Assembly: GCA_964632945.1 (NCBI GenBank)
Contig: CAZWCX010000096.1
Location: 1 to 29,224, forward strand
DNA: 29,224 nucleotides
Origin: CAZWCX01 sp964632945
Lineage (GTDB): Bacteria > Planctomycetota > MHYJ01 > WSZJ01 > CAZWCX01
Direction: 5' to 3'
Below the pieces are notes generated by a model. The model was not told the origin of the DNA and made no database searches. It worked only from the letters and a program-made list of their open reading frames with translations. Below are positions 11,447 to 18,449 of this stretch, one piece after another; the first letter of the stretch is position 1, and each line of letters begins with the position of its first letter. Made by a program: the position numbers and the translations under genes.

Positions 11447-12670
11447 ATGGACGGGAAACCTCCGACGGTGTCCGAACGGGCGCGCCGGCAGCCGGCCAGC
11501 CCGATCCGCAAGCTGGTTCCGCACGCCGATGCCGCGAAGCAGCGCGGCATCACGGTCTACCACCTCAACATCGGGCAGCCGGACATCGAGACCCCGCCGG
11601 AGTTCATGGACGTGGTGCGGCGCTGGAGCAAGCCGGTCCTGGAGTACGGCAACTCCAAAGGGGACGCCCGGCTCGTCGCCAGCGTCCTCCGCTACTACCG
11701 GCGTCAGCTCGGCGTCGAGTTGACGGAACGGCAGGTTCAGGTCACGACCGGGGGGAGCGAGGCGCTGCTCTTCGCCTATCTCGCGGTCACCAACCCCGGG
11801 GATGAGATCCTCGTCTTCGAGCCCTTCTACACCAACTACAGCGGCTTCGCGGTGATGGCGGGAGTGACGCTCGTGCCGGTCCCGACCGAGGGGCGCACCG
11901 GCTACCATCTTCCGGCCGCGGAAGAAATCGAAAAGCGGATCGGCCCGCGGACCCGCGCAATCCTCGTGTGCAGCCCGGGCAACCCGACCGGGACCGTCTA
12001 CACGCGCGCGGAGATGGAGACGATCGCCTCGCTCTGCCGGCGCCACGGACTCTTCCTCGTCTCCGACGAGCCGTATCGGGAGTTCCTGTTCGAGGGGGAG
12101 TACACCTCCGCGCTGCACCTCGCCGGCGTCGAGGACCGCGTGGTCGTGGTCGATTCGACCTCGAAACGGTTCTCCGCGTGCGGGGCGCGCGTCGGCCTGC
12201 TCGTCAGCCGACATCCGGACGTGACCGATGCCGCACTCCGGTTGGGTCAGGCGCGGCTCTCCTCCCCGACCATCGAGATGGAAGCCGCGGCCGCCGCGTT
12301 CGATCTGCCGGCGGAGTACTACCGCAAGGTGGCCGATGAGTACCGCAGGCGCCGCGACCTGCTGCACCGGCGCCTGACCGGCATGCGGGGCGTGGCGTGC
12401 GAGAAGCCGGAAGGCGCTTTTTACCTCATGGCCCGGCTGCCGGTGGTCGACGCGGACGACTTCTGCCGCTGGATGCTCACCGACTTCCACCACGAGAAGC
12501 AGACCGTCATGATGGCGCCGGGCGAAGGGTTTTACGCCACCCCGGGCCGCGGCCGGGACGAGGTGCGCATCGCCTATGTGCTCGGGACCGAAAAGCTCGA
12601 CCGCGCCATGGATGTGCTCGCCTGCGGCTTGGACACCTACGCCCGTCGCGCGGAGGCGGGGGCGCGCTGA
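11447..12670 (+). CDS. Class I/II PLP-dependent aminotransferase (aspartate aminotransferase family)
   Basis: The product is a 407-aa fold-type I aminotransferase. The PLP-binding lysine is Lys240 in DSTSKRFSACGARVG. Other landmarks are LNIGQPDIETPPEF, TTGGSEALLFAY (phosphate-binding turn), CSPGNPTGTVYTRAE, VSDEPYREFLFEG and a C-terminal EVRIAYVL arginine that binds the substrate carboxylate. This is the layout of the subfamily I-gamma aspartate/aromatic/alanine aminotransferases. The exact amino donor cannot be decided from sequence alone. The ATG at 11447 has GGAAGGA nine bases upstream. It is the last gene of the run that starts at 9124; a 468-bp non-coding stretch follows. Confidence 0.9.
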   Translation: MDGKPPTVSERARRQPASPIRKLVPHADAAKQRGITVYHLNIGQPDIETPPEFMDVVRRWSKPVLEYGNSKGDARLVASVLRYYRRQLGVELTERQVQVTTGGSEALLFAYLAVTNPGDEILVFEPFYTNYSGFAVMAGVTLVPVPTEGRTGYHLPAAEEIEKRIGPRTRAILVCSPGNPTGTVYTRAEMETIASLCRRHGLFLVSDEPYREFLFEGEYTSALHLAGVEDRVVVVDSTSKRFSACGARVGLLVSRHPDVTDAALRLGQARLSSPTIEMEAAAAAFDLPAEYYRKVADEYRRRRDLLHRRLTGMRGVACEKPEGAFYLMARLPVVDADDFCRWMLTDFHHEKQTVMMAPGEGFYATPGRGRDEVRIAYVLGTEKLDRAMDVLACGLDTYARRAEAGAR

Positions 12671-13138
12671 TCGGCGGTCGGATGGTCGGGATCCCCGTTT
12701 CGGCGCCCCCGCTCCGCCCGCTCGCCTCGTCGCCCGCGGGACCGAGGCAGCCCGCCGCGCCGCCGGCGGAGGTGATTCGGGGCGCGTCGGTCGACCCCGA
12801 TTCTTCCGGCCCCCGCCTCCTCACCGCGGTTGCTCGTTCGGAGGGGCGCGCGCGATTTCGACCCGCGGACCCGATCTCGCCCGACCGCACTTGCGACCTC
12901 GCCCTGCCGCCCCCAACGCCTAACGCAATTTGGACTTGCGCACCCCGCCCGGGGTCGTGGTAGGATGCTCTGGTTGGGGAGTCGGCGGGGACCCAGGGTC
13001 CGGTTACGGACGCCCCCGGACAGGGTTCTGTGGATCGGTTCTTTTGTATTGATTATTCGCCCGCGTTCTGCTACCGTCCCCCCCTCGCTGGCAGGAACCG
13101 AAACGGGACTCGACCGAGGTGCGGTCGGAGGATCAGCC
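12671..13138. other. Long intergenic region upstream of the RsbW-like gene
   Basis: These 468 bases hold no gene I can support. Open frames here have no ribosome-binding site and Arg/Pro/Ala-rich translations typical of GC-rich noise. The last 200 bases are less GC-rich and contain a candidate promoter (13049-13077). A weaker alternative is TTGCGC (12936-12941) with TAGGAT (12961-12966), spaced 19. Confidence 0.5.
13049..13077 (+). promoter_or_regulatory. Candidate promoter for the RsbW-like gene
   Basis: TTGATT (13049-13054) and TACCGT (13072-13077) are separated by 17 bp in a locally AT-richer stretch. Transcription would begin near 13084, about 55 bases before the ATG at 13139. The -10 is a weak match. 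Confidence 0.4.
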
Positions 13139-13564
13139 ATGGCGGTGCACGCCATCCAGAAGGAAATGGTCATCCCGAGCGAATCCAAGTACCTCTCCGA
13201 GGTGCGGGACATGGTGCGGGAGATGTGCCAGACCCGCAAGCTGGAGGAGCGCACCTGTCTGCTCTTGTCCCTGGCCGTCGATGAGGCCGTGACGTCGATG
13301 CTCACGCACGCGAACGACACGAATCGGCGCGGGGAGATTCGGGTCGTGGTCGACCTCAATGAGACGCGGTTCAAGGCGACGATCGAGGACCACACGAACC
13401 ACTTGAACGTCGACCCGACCAACGAGGCGGCGTACATGGCGCACCTCGATCGGGAGAGGCGGCATCAACTCGCCATCTTCCTGATGCGCAAGCTGCTCGA
13501 CGAAGTGAACTATTCCTATAAAAAGGGTTTCCAGAACGACTTGCATCTCGTCAAGTTCCTGTGA
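13139..13564 (+). CDS. RsbW/anti-sigma-factor-like GHKL-fold protein with altered ATP-binding motifs
   Basis: The product is a 141-aa protein with the layout of an RsbW/SpoIIAB-type serine kinase. It has an N-terminal helix pair, then SLAVDEAVTSMLTHAND (N-box region), a beta sheet, and AIFLMRKLLDEVNYSYKKGF at the end. In active members the N-box reads DEAVTN; here Ser53 replaces the Mg-binding Asn. The G1 box (D-x-G) reads EDHTNHLNVDP, without the glycine. The glycines normally before IFLM are replaced by HQLA. So the fold is recognisable, but I infer weak or no ATP binding. It may act as a protein-binding scaffold. The ATG at 13139 has GGAGG seven bases upstream. No anti-anti-sigma partner is adjacent. 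Confidence 0.8.
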   Translation: MAVHAIQKEMVIPSESKYLSEVRDMVREMCQTRKLEERTCLLLSLAVDEAVTSMLTHANDTNRRGEIRVVVDLNETRFKATIEDHTNHLNVDPTNEAAYMAHLDRERRHQLAIFLMRKLLDEVNYSYKKGFQNDLHLVKFL

Positions 13565-13723
13565 GCCCCGGCGGCCCGGCCTGTGCCGTCCGACGGGGCG
13601 GTGGGGCGGGGCCGCGATGACCTGCCCGCCGAAATGAAGTCCCGAGTCGTCGCCTTCCCTCGGGGAGCGATCCTCGAGGCCCCCGAGTCCCGGACCCGTT
13701 CGGCCCTCCGTGTGGTGCGACCG

Positions 13724-14542
13724 ATGGATCCGTCCGACGCAAATCCCGGCGGGGCGGCCCCGATCCCCGGCCGCATCACGGGCGGAGTCTTCTATCCCGA
13801 GATCGAGACGCGCTCCGTGCTTTGGGAGGAGCCCGGAGGGGTGGGGTGGTTTCCTCGCCTGCACGACACGTGGACCTTCGTGGTCGCGCAACCGGCCGGA
13901 TTCTTCGCGGCTCTTCCCCAACAGGGGAAGTGGAGCCGCGCGTTCGGATTCGCCGTTCTGGCCATCGCGGTGGGGCAAGTGTGCGCGCTGGTGATGGGCC
14001 GCGCCGTGCTCGCGCCGGTGGTCCAGGGCCTGGACGGGGTGCTGCCGGCCGACCGGGTCGCCGACCTGCGCGGTCTCCTGGTGGGCGCCGTGCTGGCGCA
14101 GGTGCTGCTGCTTCCGCTGAATGTCGTGGCGGCGGTGAGCAAGATGATCGCGCGGGCGCTGTCGTACGCTTTGGCGGCGTGGGTGGTGGGGGCTTCGGTC
14201 CCCGTGGACCGGATGCTGCGGATCGAATCGTACGCCCACGCGACGGATTGGATGTACTTGGGAATCCTGGCGGTCTGCCTGCCGGTTTCGGCGTTCTGGA
14301 CCCCGACGGGGGGGGCGCTGGTCGGATGGGGTTCGCTGGTGTTTTTGCTGCTCTTGCTGCCGCCGCTGTACTATCTGTTGATCGTGTTTCTGGGGCTTCG
14401 ATTCCTCGCGGGACTGACCACGGGCAAGGCGTTGTTCGCCGTGTTTTTTCCGTTCCTGCTGATCGTCTTCGCGGTCGGCGGCGTCCTGTTCGAGTGGCTC
14501 CTGGTGGAGGTGGCGCTTCACCTCCTCCTTCCCGGTCCCTAA
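13724..14542 (+). CDS. Polytopic inner-membrane protein, Yip1-like layout
   Basis: With the ATG at 13724 the product is 272 aa. After a soluble N-terminus (about 60 residues, including EETGGV-like and WTFVVAQPAGFFAAL segments) there are about five hydrophobic spans. They include AFGFAVLAIAVGQVCALVMG, LLVGAVLAQVLLLPLNVVAA, WMYLGILAVCLPVSAFW, a long VFLLLLLPPLYYLLIVFLGL and ALFAVFFPFLLIVFAVGGVL. The order 'phenylalanine-rich amphipathic lead, then five spans' fits Yip1/YIF1-domain bacterial proteins, but this is only a layout match. The start is uncertain: the frame is open from 13583, with other candidates at 13583 (GTG) and 13634, and none has a good ribosome-binding site. It ends 13 bp before the diguanylate cyclase gene, suggesting cotranscription. 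Confidence 0.7.
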   Translation: MDPSDANPGGAAPIPGRITGGVFYPEIETRSVLWEEPGGVGWFPRLHDTWTFVVAQPAGFFAALPQQGKWSRAFGFAVLAIAVGQVCALVMGRAVLAPVVQGLDGVLPADRVADLRGLLVGAVLAQVLLLPLNVVAAVSKMIARALSYALAAWVVGASVPVDRMLRIESYAHATDWMYLGILAVCLPVSAFWTPTGGALVGWGSLVFLLLLLPPLYYLLIVFLGLRFLAGLTTGKALFAVFFPFLLIVFAVGGVLFEWLLVEVALHLLLPGP

Positions 14543-14555
14543 GAAGGTCGATACC

Positions 14556-15524
14556 GTGGCCGATCCGTTGAAAGACCACCGCGCAACCGCGCGGACTCTC
14601 CGTCCCGCGGGCGAAACGCCGGGGGACGAGACCCTCGAGGGCCTGAGGGCCCGGAATCTCTACCTCACGGCGATCCTGGACCAATCCGCGGACGCGATCG
14701 TCTGCACCGACAACGATCGCCGGGTGACCATGTTCAATCGCGGCGCGGAGAAGATTCTCGGTTACCGCCGCGAAGAGGTCATCGGCAAGCCGGCGGAAGA
14801 CCTCTACCTCGACCCGGCGGAGCGCGAGAAGATCCTGCGTCTGCTGGCGAAGAAGGGGAGCGTGATCGATTACGAGACGCGGTTGCGCCGGCGCGACGGG
14901 AAGACGATCCACATCAGCCTGACGCTGTCCTACCTGCGCGACGCCGCCGGCAAGATCATCGGCACGGTCGGCATCTCGAAGGACATTCGCAAGCGCAAGG
15001 TGCTCGAGCACAAGCTGAAGAAACTCGCCACGGCCGACCAGTTGACCGGCCTTTACAACCGCGCCCACTTCAACACGCGGATCCAGGAGGAGATCGAGCG
15101 GTCGCGGCGGAATCGCCGTCCCCTCTCCCTCATCCTCCTCGATCTCGACGGCTTCAAGGAGTACAACGACACGAAGGGTCACCTCGCGGGCGACAGTGTC
15201 CTGCGCGGGGTGGGCCGGATCATCCTGCAGGCCTGCCGGCGGTTCGTCGACTCGGCTTTCCGTTACGGCGGCGACGAGTTCACGATCCTGATGCCGGACA
15301 CCCCCACCGAGGGCGCGGTGGCCCTCGCGGAGCGCATTCGCGGCGAGGTGGAGTGGGCGCTCATGCCCGACATCTCGGTGTCGATCGGCGTCTGCGAGCT
15401 TCGGGAGGGCTACGACTGGCGCGAGTTCCTGCAGGCGGCCGACCGCGCGATGTACGCCGCGAAGACCGACGGCGGCAACCGCACGAGGAGATTCGAGAAG
15501 CCCAAGGAGGAGGGGGCGTCCTGA
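14556..15524 (+). CDS. PAS-GGDEF diguanylate cyclase
   Basis: The product is 322 aa and makes cyclic di-GMP from two GTP. A PAS domain (about 33-150) begins LTAILDQSADAIVCTDNDRR and ends GISKDIRKRK. A short coiled linker leads to the GGDEF domain (about 165-310). The active-site motif is intact as RYGGDEF at residues 236-242. The inhibitory I-site RxxD is present as RFVD at 229-232, correctly spaced, so product feedback is expected. No transmembrane segment is seen, so this is a cytosolic sensor whose PAS ligand is unknown. The GTG start at 14556 follows AAGAAGG by 8 bases, 13 bp after the membrane protein gene. Confidence 0.95.
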   Translation: MADPLKDHRATARTLRPAGETPGDETLEGLRARNLYLTAILDQSADAIVCTDNDRRVTMFNRGAEKILGYRREEVIGKPAEDLYLDPAEREKILRLLAKKGSVIDYETRLRRRDGKTIHISLTLSYLRDAAGKIIGTVGISKDIRKRKVLEHKLKKLATADQLTGLYNRAHFNTRIQEEIERSRRNRRPLSLILLDLDGFKEYNDTKGHLAGDSVLRGVGRIILQACRRFVDSAFRYGGDEFTILMPDTPTEGAVALAERIRGEVEWALMPDISVSIGVCELREGYDWREFLQAADRAMYAAKTDGGNRTRRFEKPKEEGAS

Positions 15525-15531
15525 TTTCCCG

Positions 15532-15556
15532 GCCTCTCCCCGCCGCGGGGAGGGGC
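15532..15556 (+). other. Hairpin between the diguanylate cyclase and fumarase genes
   Basis: Eleven-nt arms (15532-15542 and 15546-15556, one mismatch) flank a 3-nt loop, 7 bp after the stop at 15524. There is no U tract. It may be a weak terminator or an intercistronic stem. Confidence 0.4.
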
Positions 15557-15600
15557 GCGTGGCAGCCGCAACCCGAAACTTCCCATCGGAGGGCTTCGCC

Positions 15601-16998
15601 ATGCACCGCACCGAAACCGACTCGCTCGGTTCCGTTCAAGTCCCCGCCGATGCCCTTTGGGGCGCCCAGACCCAGCGCGCGATCGAGAACTTTCCCGTGA
15701 GCGGGGTCCGCTTCCCGCGCGCTTTCCTCGAGTCCCTCGCCTGGGTCAAGAAGGCCTGCGCGCGCGCCAACGCGGAAGTCGGCACGCTCGACCCGGGACT
15801 CGCCGGCGCCATCGAGGCCGCCGCCCAGGAGGTCGCCGACGGCTCGTGGGATGCCCACTTCCCGCTCGACGTCTTCCAAACCGGATCCGGCACCTCCACC
15901 AACATGAATGCCAATGAGGTGATCGCCAACCTGGCGAACCGGCGTCTGGGAGGGATGCTCGGCAGCCGCTCCCCCGTCCATCCGAACGACCATGTCAATC
16001 TCGGCCAGTCGTCCAATGACGTCATCCCTTCGGTCGCGCACCTCGCGACCCTGCGCGCCCTCGAGTCCCGGTTCCTCCCGGCGCTCGACCGCTTGCGCGC
16101 GTCGCTTGCCCGCAAGGCGGTGGAGTTCGACCCCGTGGTCAAGCTCGGCCGCACCCACCTCATGGACGCCATGCCGGTCCGGCTCGGGCAGGTCTTCGGC
16201 GGCTACGCCCGCCAACTCGAGAAGGCGGGGCAGCGGATGCGCGCCTCGGCGCAGGGTCTGCGTGAACTCGCGCTCGGCGGGACCGCGGTCGGCACCGGGA
16301 TCAACACGCACCCGGAGTTCGCCCGGCGCGCCTGCGCGCGGCTCGCCGAATGGACCGGGCTGCCCGTCTGCGAGGCCCTCGACCACTTCGAGGCGCAGGG
16401 CGCGCGCGACGACCTCGCCGCCGTCAGCGCCGCGGTCAAGACCGTCGCCGGCTCGCTCACGAAGATCGCCAACGACGTGCGCTGGATGGGCAGCGGCCCC
16501 CTCGGCGGCCTCGGCGAACTGCGGCTCCCCGACCTCCAGCCGGGGTCGTCCATCATGCCGGGCAAGGTCAACCCGGTCCTCTGCGAGGTCCTGCGACAGG
16601 TCGCCGCCCAGGCGACCGGGAACGACGTCGCCGTCACCCTCGGCGCGCAGGGCGGCGAATTCGAATTGAACGTGATGGTCCCCGTGATCGCGCGCAACGT
16701 CCTGGAGTCGGTCGAGATCCTCGCCGCCGGCATGGACCTGTTCGCCCGCCGCTGCGTCGACGCGCTGGAGGCGGATCCGGACCGCTGCGTCGAACTGGCG
16801 GAGCAGAGCCCCGCGCTCGTGACCGTGCTCAACCCGATCGTGGGGTACGACCGCGCCGCACAACTGGCGCACGACGCCCGGCGGCTCCGGCGCGGCATCC
16901 GGGAACTCGCGGTCGAGCAGGGCCTGCTCACGGCCGAGGAAGCCGCACGGGTCTTCGACCTTCGCGGGATGACCGGCGGCGCGAGTGGCGGTGTGTAG
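15601..16998 (+). CDS. fumC: Class II fumarate hydratase
   Basis: The product is 465 aa, the usual FumC length, and interconverts fumarate and malate in the TCA cycle as a cytosolic homotetramer. Family motifs are intact: QTGSGTSTNMNANEV, HVNLGQSSNDVIPSV, KLGRTHLMDAMPVRLGQ with catalytic His186, and the lyase signature GSSIMPGKVNPV with the loop serine at 317. The LPLDVFQTGSG region and the GT-A/V-GTG-N motif (GGTAVGTGIN) separate it from aspartase and argininosuccinate lyase. The ATG at 15601 has GGAGG eight bases upstream. The frame continues to 15559, but without a better start. It is oxygen-stable and iron-free by family. Confidence 0.96.
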   Translation: MHRTETDSLGSVQVPADALWGAQTQRAIENFPVSGVRFPRAFLESLAWVKKACARANAEVGTLDPGLAGAIEAAAQEVADGSWDAHFPLDVFQTGSGTSTNMNANEVIANLANRRLGGMLGSRSPVHPNDHVNLGQSSNDVIPSVAHLATLRALESRFLPALDRLRASLARKAVEFDPVVKLGRTHLMDAMPVRLGQVFGGYARQLEKAGQRMRASAQGLRELALGGTAVGTGINTHPEFARRACARLAEWTGLPVCEALDHFEAQGARDDLAAVSAAVKTVAGSLTKIANDVRWMGSGPLGGLGELRLPDLQPGSSIMPGKVNPVLCEVLRQVAAQATGNDVAVTLGAQGGEFELNVMVPVIARNVLESVEILAAGMDLFARRCVDALEADPDRCVELAEQSPALVTVLNPIVGYDRAAQLAHDARRLRRGIRELAVEQGLLTAEEAARVFDLRGMTGGASGGV

Positions 16999-17046
16999 AC
17001 GGGTCCGGCGCCGCCCGCAGGCGTACCCGCGAGAATTGCGCGGCTC

Positions 17047-17217
17047 TCACCGCCCCCGCTCCGCTTCACGATCGCCCGGCGCGCCATGTGGACATGCCCG
17101 GCGCCGCGATTCCGCGTCGACTTCAACCCGTTCCTTGGGAGTCATCGCCAGTTCCCGGCGGATTTCCCCCTCGCGGGCGGCGGCGAAGTCCGGGGTGCGA
17201 TGGACGAGCGGGTCCAT
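17047..17217 (-). CDS. Putative 56-aa small protein, perhaps a gene remnant
   Basis: The ATG at 17217 is preceded by CCGGAGGG eight bases upstream, a good ribosome-binding site. The product begins MDPLVHRTPDFAAAREGEIR and continues RELAMTPKERVEVDAE before a basic tail (ACPHGAPGDREAERGR). The 'MTPxERV' motif after an 'A-x-x-REREIRR'-like helix resembles N-terminal parts of small proteins found next to nucleotidyltransferase genes. No such partner is present here, and the sequence loses that character after about residue 37. I think it is either a short real gene or the 5' remnant of a decayed one. It lies convergent with fumC, 48 bp apart. Confidence 0.4.
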   Translation of the reverse strand: MDPLVHRTPDFAAAREGEIRRELAMTPKERVEVDAESRRRACPHGAPGDREAERGR

Positions 17218-17404
17218 GGGAGATCCCTCCGGAGGTCGATCCCCAGCGTCCGATCCGGGATCCGCGAGTTGTCGCAAGCCGCTCCTTCGGGCAATCTCAC
17301 CGACCTCGATTTCGACTCCCGGGGCGCACCTCCGTGACGCGATCGACCCGGGGCTCGAGGTCGCGCGCGAGGGGCGCGGTCGCGCCGACTCCGCGGCCGG
17401 GCGG

Positions 17405-17452
17405 AACCGAAAATACGACGCCCCGACACGCCCGCGAGGGCGTGCCGGGGCG
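17405..17452 (-). terminator. Intrinsic terminator downstream of the small-protein genes
   Basis: On the minus strand two 15-nt arms (17438-17452 and 17419-17433) enclose a tetraloop. The only non-Watson-Crick pair becomes a G-U wobble in that orientation. The stem is followed by TCGTATTTTCGG. It lies 113 bp after the stop of the 57-aa gene, so it is a plausible end for that transcript. The same hairpin on the plus strand has no U tract. Confidence 0.55.
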
Positions 17453-17510
17453 CCGGCAGCATTCCTCCGTGCGATGGACCTCGCCGGTGACACGCGGGGG
17501 AGATCCACCT

Positions 17511-17531
17511 GGGCCCGCACCGCGCGGGCCC
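17511..17531 (-). other. Perfect 8-bp hairpin just after the 57-aa gene
   Basis: GGGCCCGC (17511-17518) and GCGGGCCC (17524-17531) flank a 5-nt loop, 33 bp after the stop codon of the 57-aa gene. There is no U tract. It may protect the mRNA end or act with the terminator further on. Confidence 0.4.
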
Positions 17532-17564
17532 GGCATCAGAGGAAGGGAGATTTCGGACATCGGA

Positions 17565-17738
17565 CTACGGGTTCTGAGTCCCCTGGATTGCCTTGCCCGC
17601 GCACTCGATCGGGCAGGCCGAGGAAACCCAACCCGCCTTGAAGGCGCCGAACCACGCGCCGTAAGCCGTCGCCAGGCTCAGGCCGGTGATCGCCAGGACC
17701 TTCTGGACCTTCGACATCTTGCTGCAAGGGCAGTTCAT
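17565..17738 (-). CDS. Novel 57-aa single-span membrane peptide with cysteine pairs at both ends
   Basis: The ATG at 17738 has GGAGG eight bases upstream. The peptide begins MNCPCSKMSKVQKV and has one hydrophobic span (VLAITGLSLATAYGAWFGAF, about residues 14-33). It ends with KAGWVSSACPIECAGK and a short polar tail, with the stop at 17565. Cys3 and Cys5 (CPC) lie before the span and Cys42 and Cys46 (CPIEC) after it, so the two pairs should be on opposite membrane faces. The cytosolic side is probably the Lys-rich N-terminus. I do not recognise the family. Metal binding or disulfide chemistry is an inference from the cysteines only. It is preceded on the same strand by a 30-aa membrane peptide gene and an ArsR-family regulator. 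Confidence 0.7.
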   Translation of the reverse strand: MNCPCSKMSKVQKVLAITGLSLATAYGAWFGAFKAGWVSSACPIECAGKAIQGTQNP

Positions 17739-17795
17739 CGTTCACGCCTCCAAACGACAGGAACCAAGGATCGATCGTTCCCCCGCGCCTTCGTT

Positions 17796-17818
17796 CCGCC
17801 GGGGGCCACCCCCGGCGG
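17796..17818 (-). other. Perfect 10-bp hairpin between the two small-peptide genes
   Basis: CCGCCGGGGG (17796-17805) and CCCCCGGCGG (17809-17818) flank a 3-nt loop. It sits between the 30-aa and 57-aa genes. In neither direction is it followed by a U tract. It could set the ratio of the two products by stabilising one mRNA segment or partly blocking transcription. Confidence 0.55.
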
Positions 17819-17847
17819 CGGATCGGGGTCGGGTCATTCCGGAGACC

Positions 17848-17940
17848 TTAGCAAGAGCGGGCCGTCTCGGCCAGGGTCAGGCCCAGCGTGAGAATGGTGG
17901 CGAACACCACCAGGGCAACGGTTCCCATCAGCGCGGTCAT
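17848..17940 (-). CDS. Novel 30-aa single-span membrane peptide
   Basis: The ATG at 17940 is preceded by a perfect AAGGAGG. The peptide starts MTALMGTVALVVFATILTLG and ends LTLAETARSC, with the stop TAA at 17848-17850. Nearly the whole chain (about residues 4-24) is one hydrophobic span, and the last residue is a cysteine. The strong ribosome-binding site, its own upstream AT-rich promoter region and the hydrophobic pattern support a real gene despite its size. I do not recognise it. It could be a small membrane regulator, a toxin-like peptide or a subunit of a larger complex. It is likely cotranscribed with the 57-aa peptide 109 bp further on. Confidence 0.65.
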   Translation of the reverse strand: MTALMGTVALVVFATILTLGLTLAETARSC

Positions 17941-17970
17941 GGGGCCTCCTTGTTCAATGCTTCGGCAATT

Positions 17971-18001
17971 TCATAATTTGCTAGTTAGACAAATTTCTAA
18001 C
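17971..18001 (-). promoter_or_regulatory. Candidate promoter with ArsR-type operator ahead of the small-peptide genes
   Basis: This AT-rich island lies just after the arsR terminator. On the minus strand TTAGAA (18000-17995) and TTATGA (17976-17971) are spaced 18 bp. The plus-strand sequence GTTAGACAAATTTCTAAC (17984-18001) is an 18-bp dyad with perfect 6-bp outer arms. It matches 12 of 18 positions of the element next to the arsR promoter. It overlaps the -35, so a bound repressor would block transcription. Confidence 0.55.
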
Positions 18002-18013
18002 CGTTCGGTCCGG

Positions 18014-18046
18014 AAAAAGGGGCGATCGGACCGGCCGAACCGCCCC
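18014..18046 (-). terminator. Intrinsic terminator of the arsR-family gene
   Basis: On the minus strand GGGGCG (18046-18041) pairs with CGCCCC (18024-18019), with an inner TCGG/CCGA stem. It is followed directly by TTTTTCC. It begins 4 bp after the stop of the regulator gene at 18051, so the regulator is probably monocistronic and the small-peptide genes need their own promoter. Confidence 0.75.
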
Positions 18047-18050
18047 TCGG

Positions 18051-18365
18051 CTAGGACTCCTTGGCGACCTTTTCCTTTTCCTTCTCCTTCTTGCCGCCGC
18101 GCACCATCAGTTTCGCCAGGTAGACGACGCAGCACTCGTGGATGTTCTCGGGTACGAGGGTGTAGATGATGTTCTGCCCCTCGCGACGCTCCTGAACGAA
18201 TTCGGCTTCCTTGAGGATGTTCAGGTGATGGGAGATGGACGGCTTGGAGACCTTGAAGTGCTCTGCGATCTGTCCGGCATTCATGTCGCCGTCCTTGAGC
18301 AGCTCGAGGATCTTGCGCCTCGTGCCGTCGGAAAGCGCCTTGAACGCCTTGGAAAGAGTCGCCAC
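18051..18365 (-). CDS. ArsR-family repressor, SdpR (autorepressor) type
   Basis: The product is a 104-aa winged-helix repressor. It starts VATLSKAFKALSDGTRRKIL and has the recognition helix region AEHFKVSKPSISHHLNILKE, followed by the wing FVQERREGQNIIYTL. This strongly resembles SdpR, the autorepressor of a Bacillus immunity operon. The ELCVCD-type metal-binding motif of ArsR and SmtB is absent from the DNA-binding helix; a Cys-Cys pair does occur near the C-terminus (HECCVVYLAK). The C-terminal tail is Lys/Glu-rich. The GTG at 18365 has GAGGA eight bases upstream. An ATG-started longer frame to 18446 would overlap the promoter. The gene lies directly upstream of two tiny membrane peptide genes that share its operator. 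Confidence 0.88.
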   Translation of the reverse strand: MATLSKAFKALSDGTRRKILELLKDGDMNAGQIAEHFKVSKPSISHHLNILKEAEFVQERREGQNIIYTLVPENIHECCVVYLAKLMVRGGKKEKEKEKVAKES

Positions 18366-18417
18366 TTTCGGGTCCTCGCGTCGCGTGTTCGGTTGCGGTT
18401 TCGATCGTGGTGCCGGA

Positions 18418-18446
18418 ATTATAACCCGTCCCAGGCCGATCGTCAA
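18418..18446 (-). promoter_or_regulatory. Strong sigma-70 promoter of the arsR-family gene
   Basis: On the minus strand TTGACG (18446-18441) and a perfect TATAAT (18423-18418) are separated by exactly 17 bp. Transcription would begin near 18411, leaving a leader of about 45 bases before the GTG at 18365. Confidence 0.85.
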
Positions 18447-18449
18447 TCG

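Noticed and set aside
12682..12963. Open frames in the 12671-13138 gap
   Set aside because: They have no Shine-Dalgarno sequence and show Pro/Arg/Ala-rich translations without motif or hydrophobic pattern.
17297..17560. 87-aa frame on the minus strand after the 57-aa gene
   Set aside because: It has no ribosome-binding site, runs through a strong terminator hairpin and has low-complexity Pro/Gly/Arg content.
17425..17819. CRISPR-like or tandem repeats among the several hairpins
   Set aside because: The hairpins differ in sequence and spacing, with no repeated unit or spacer pattern.
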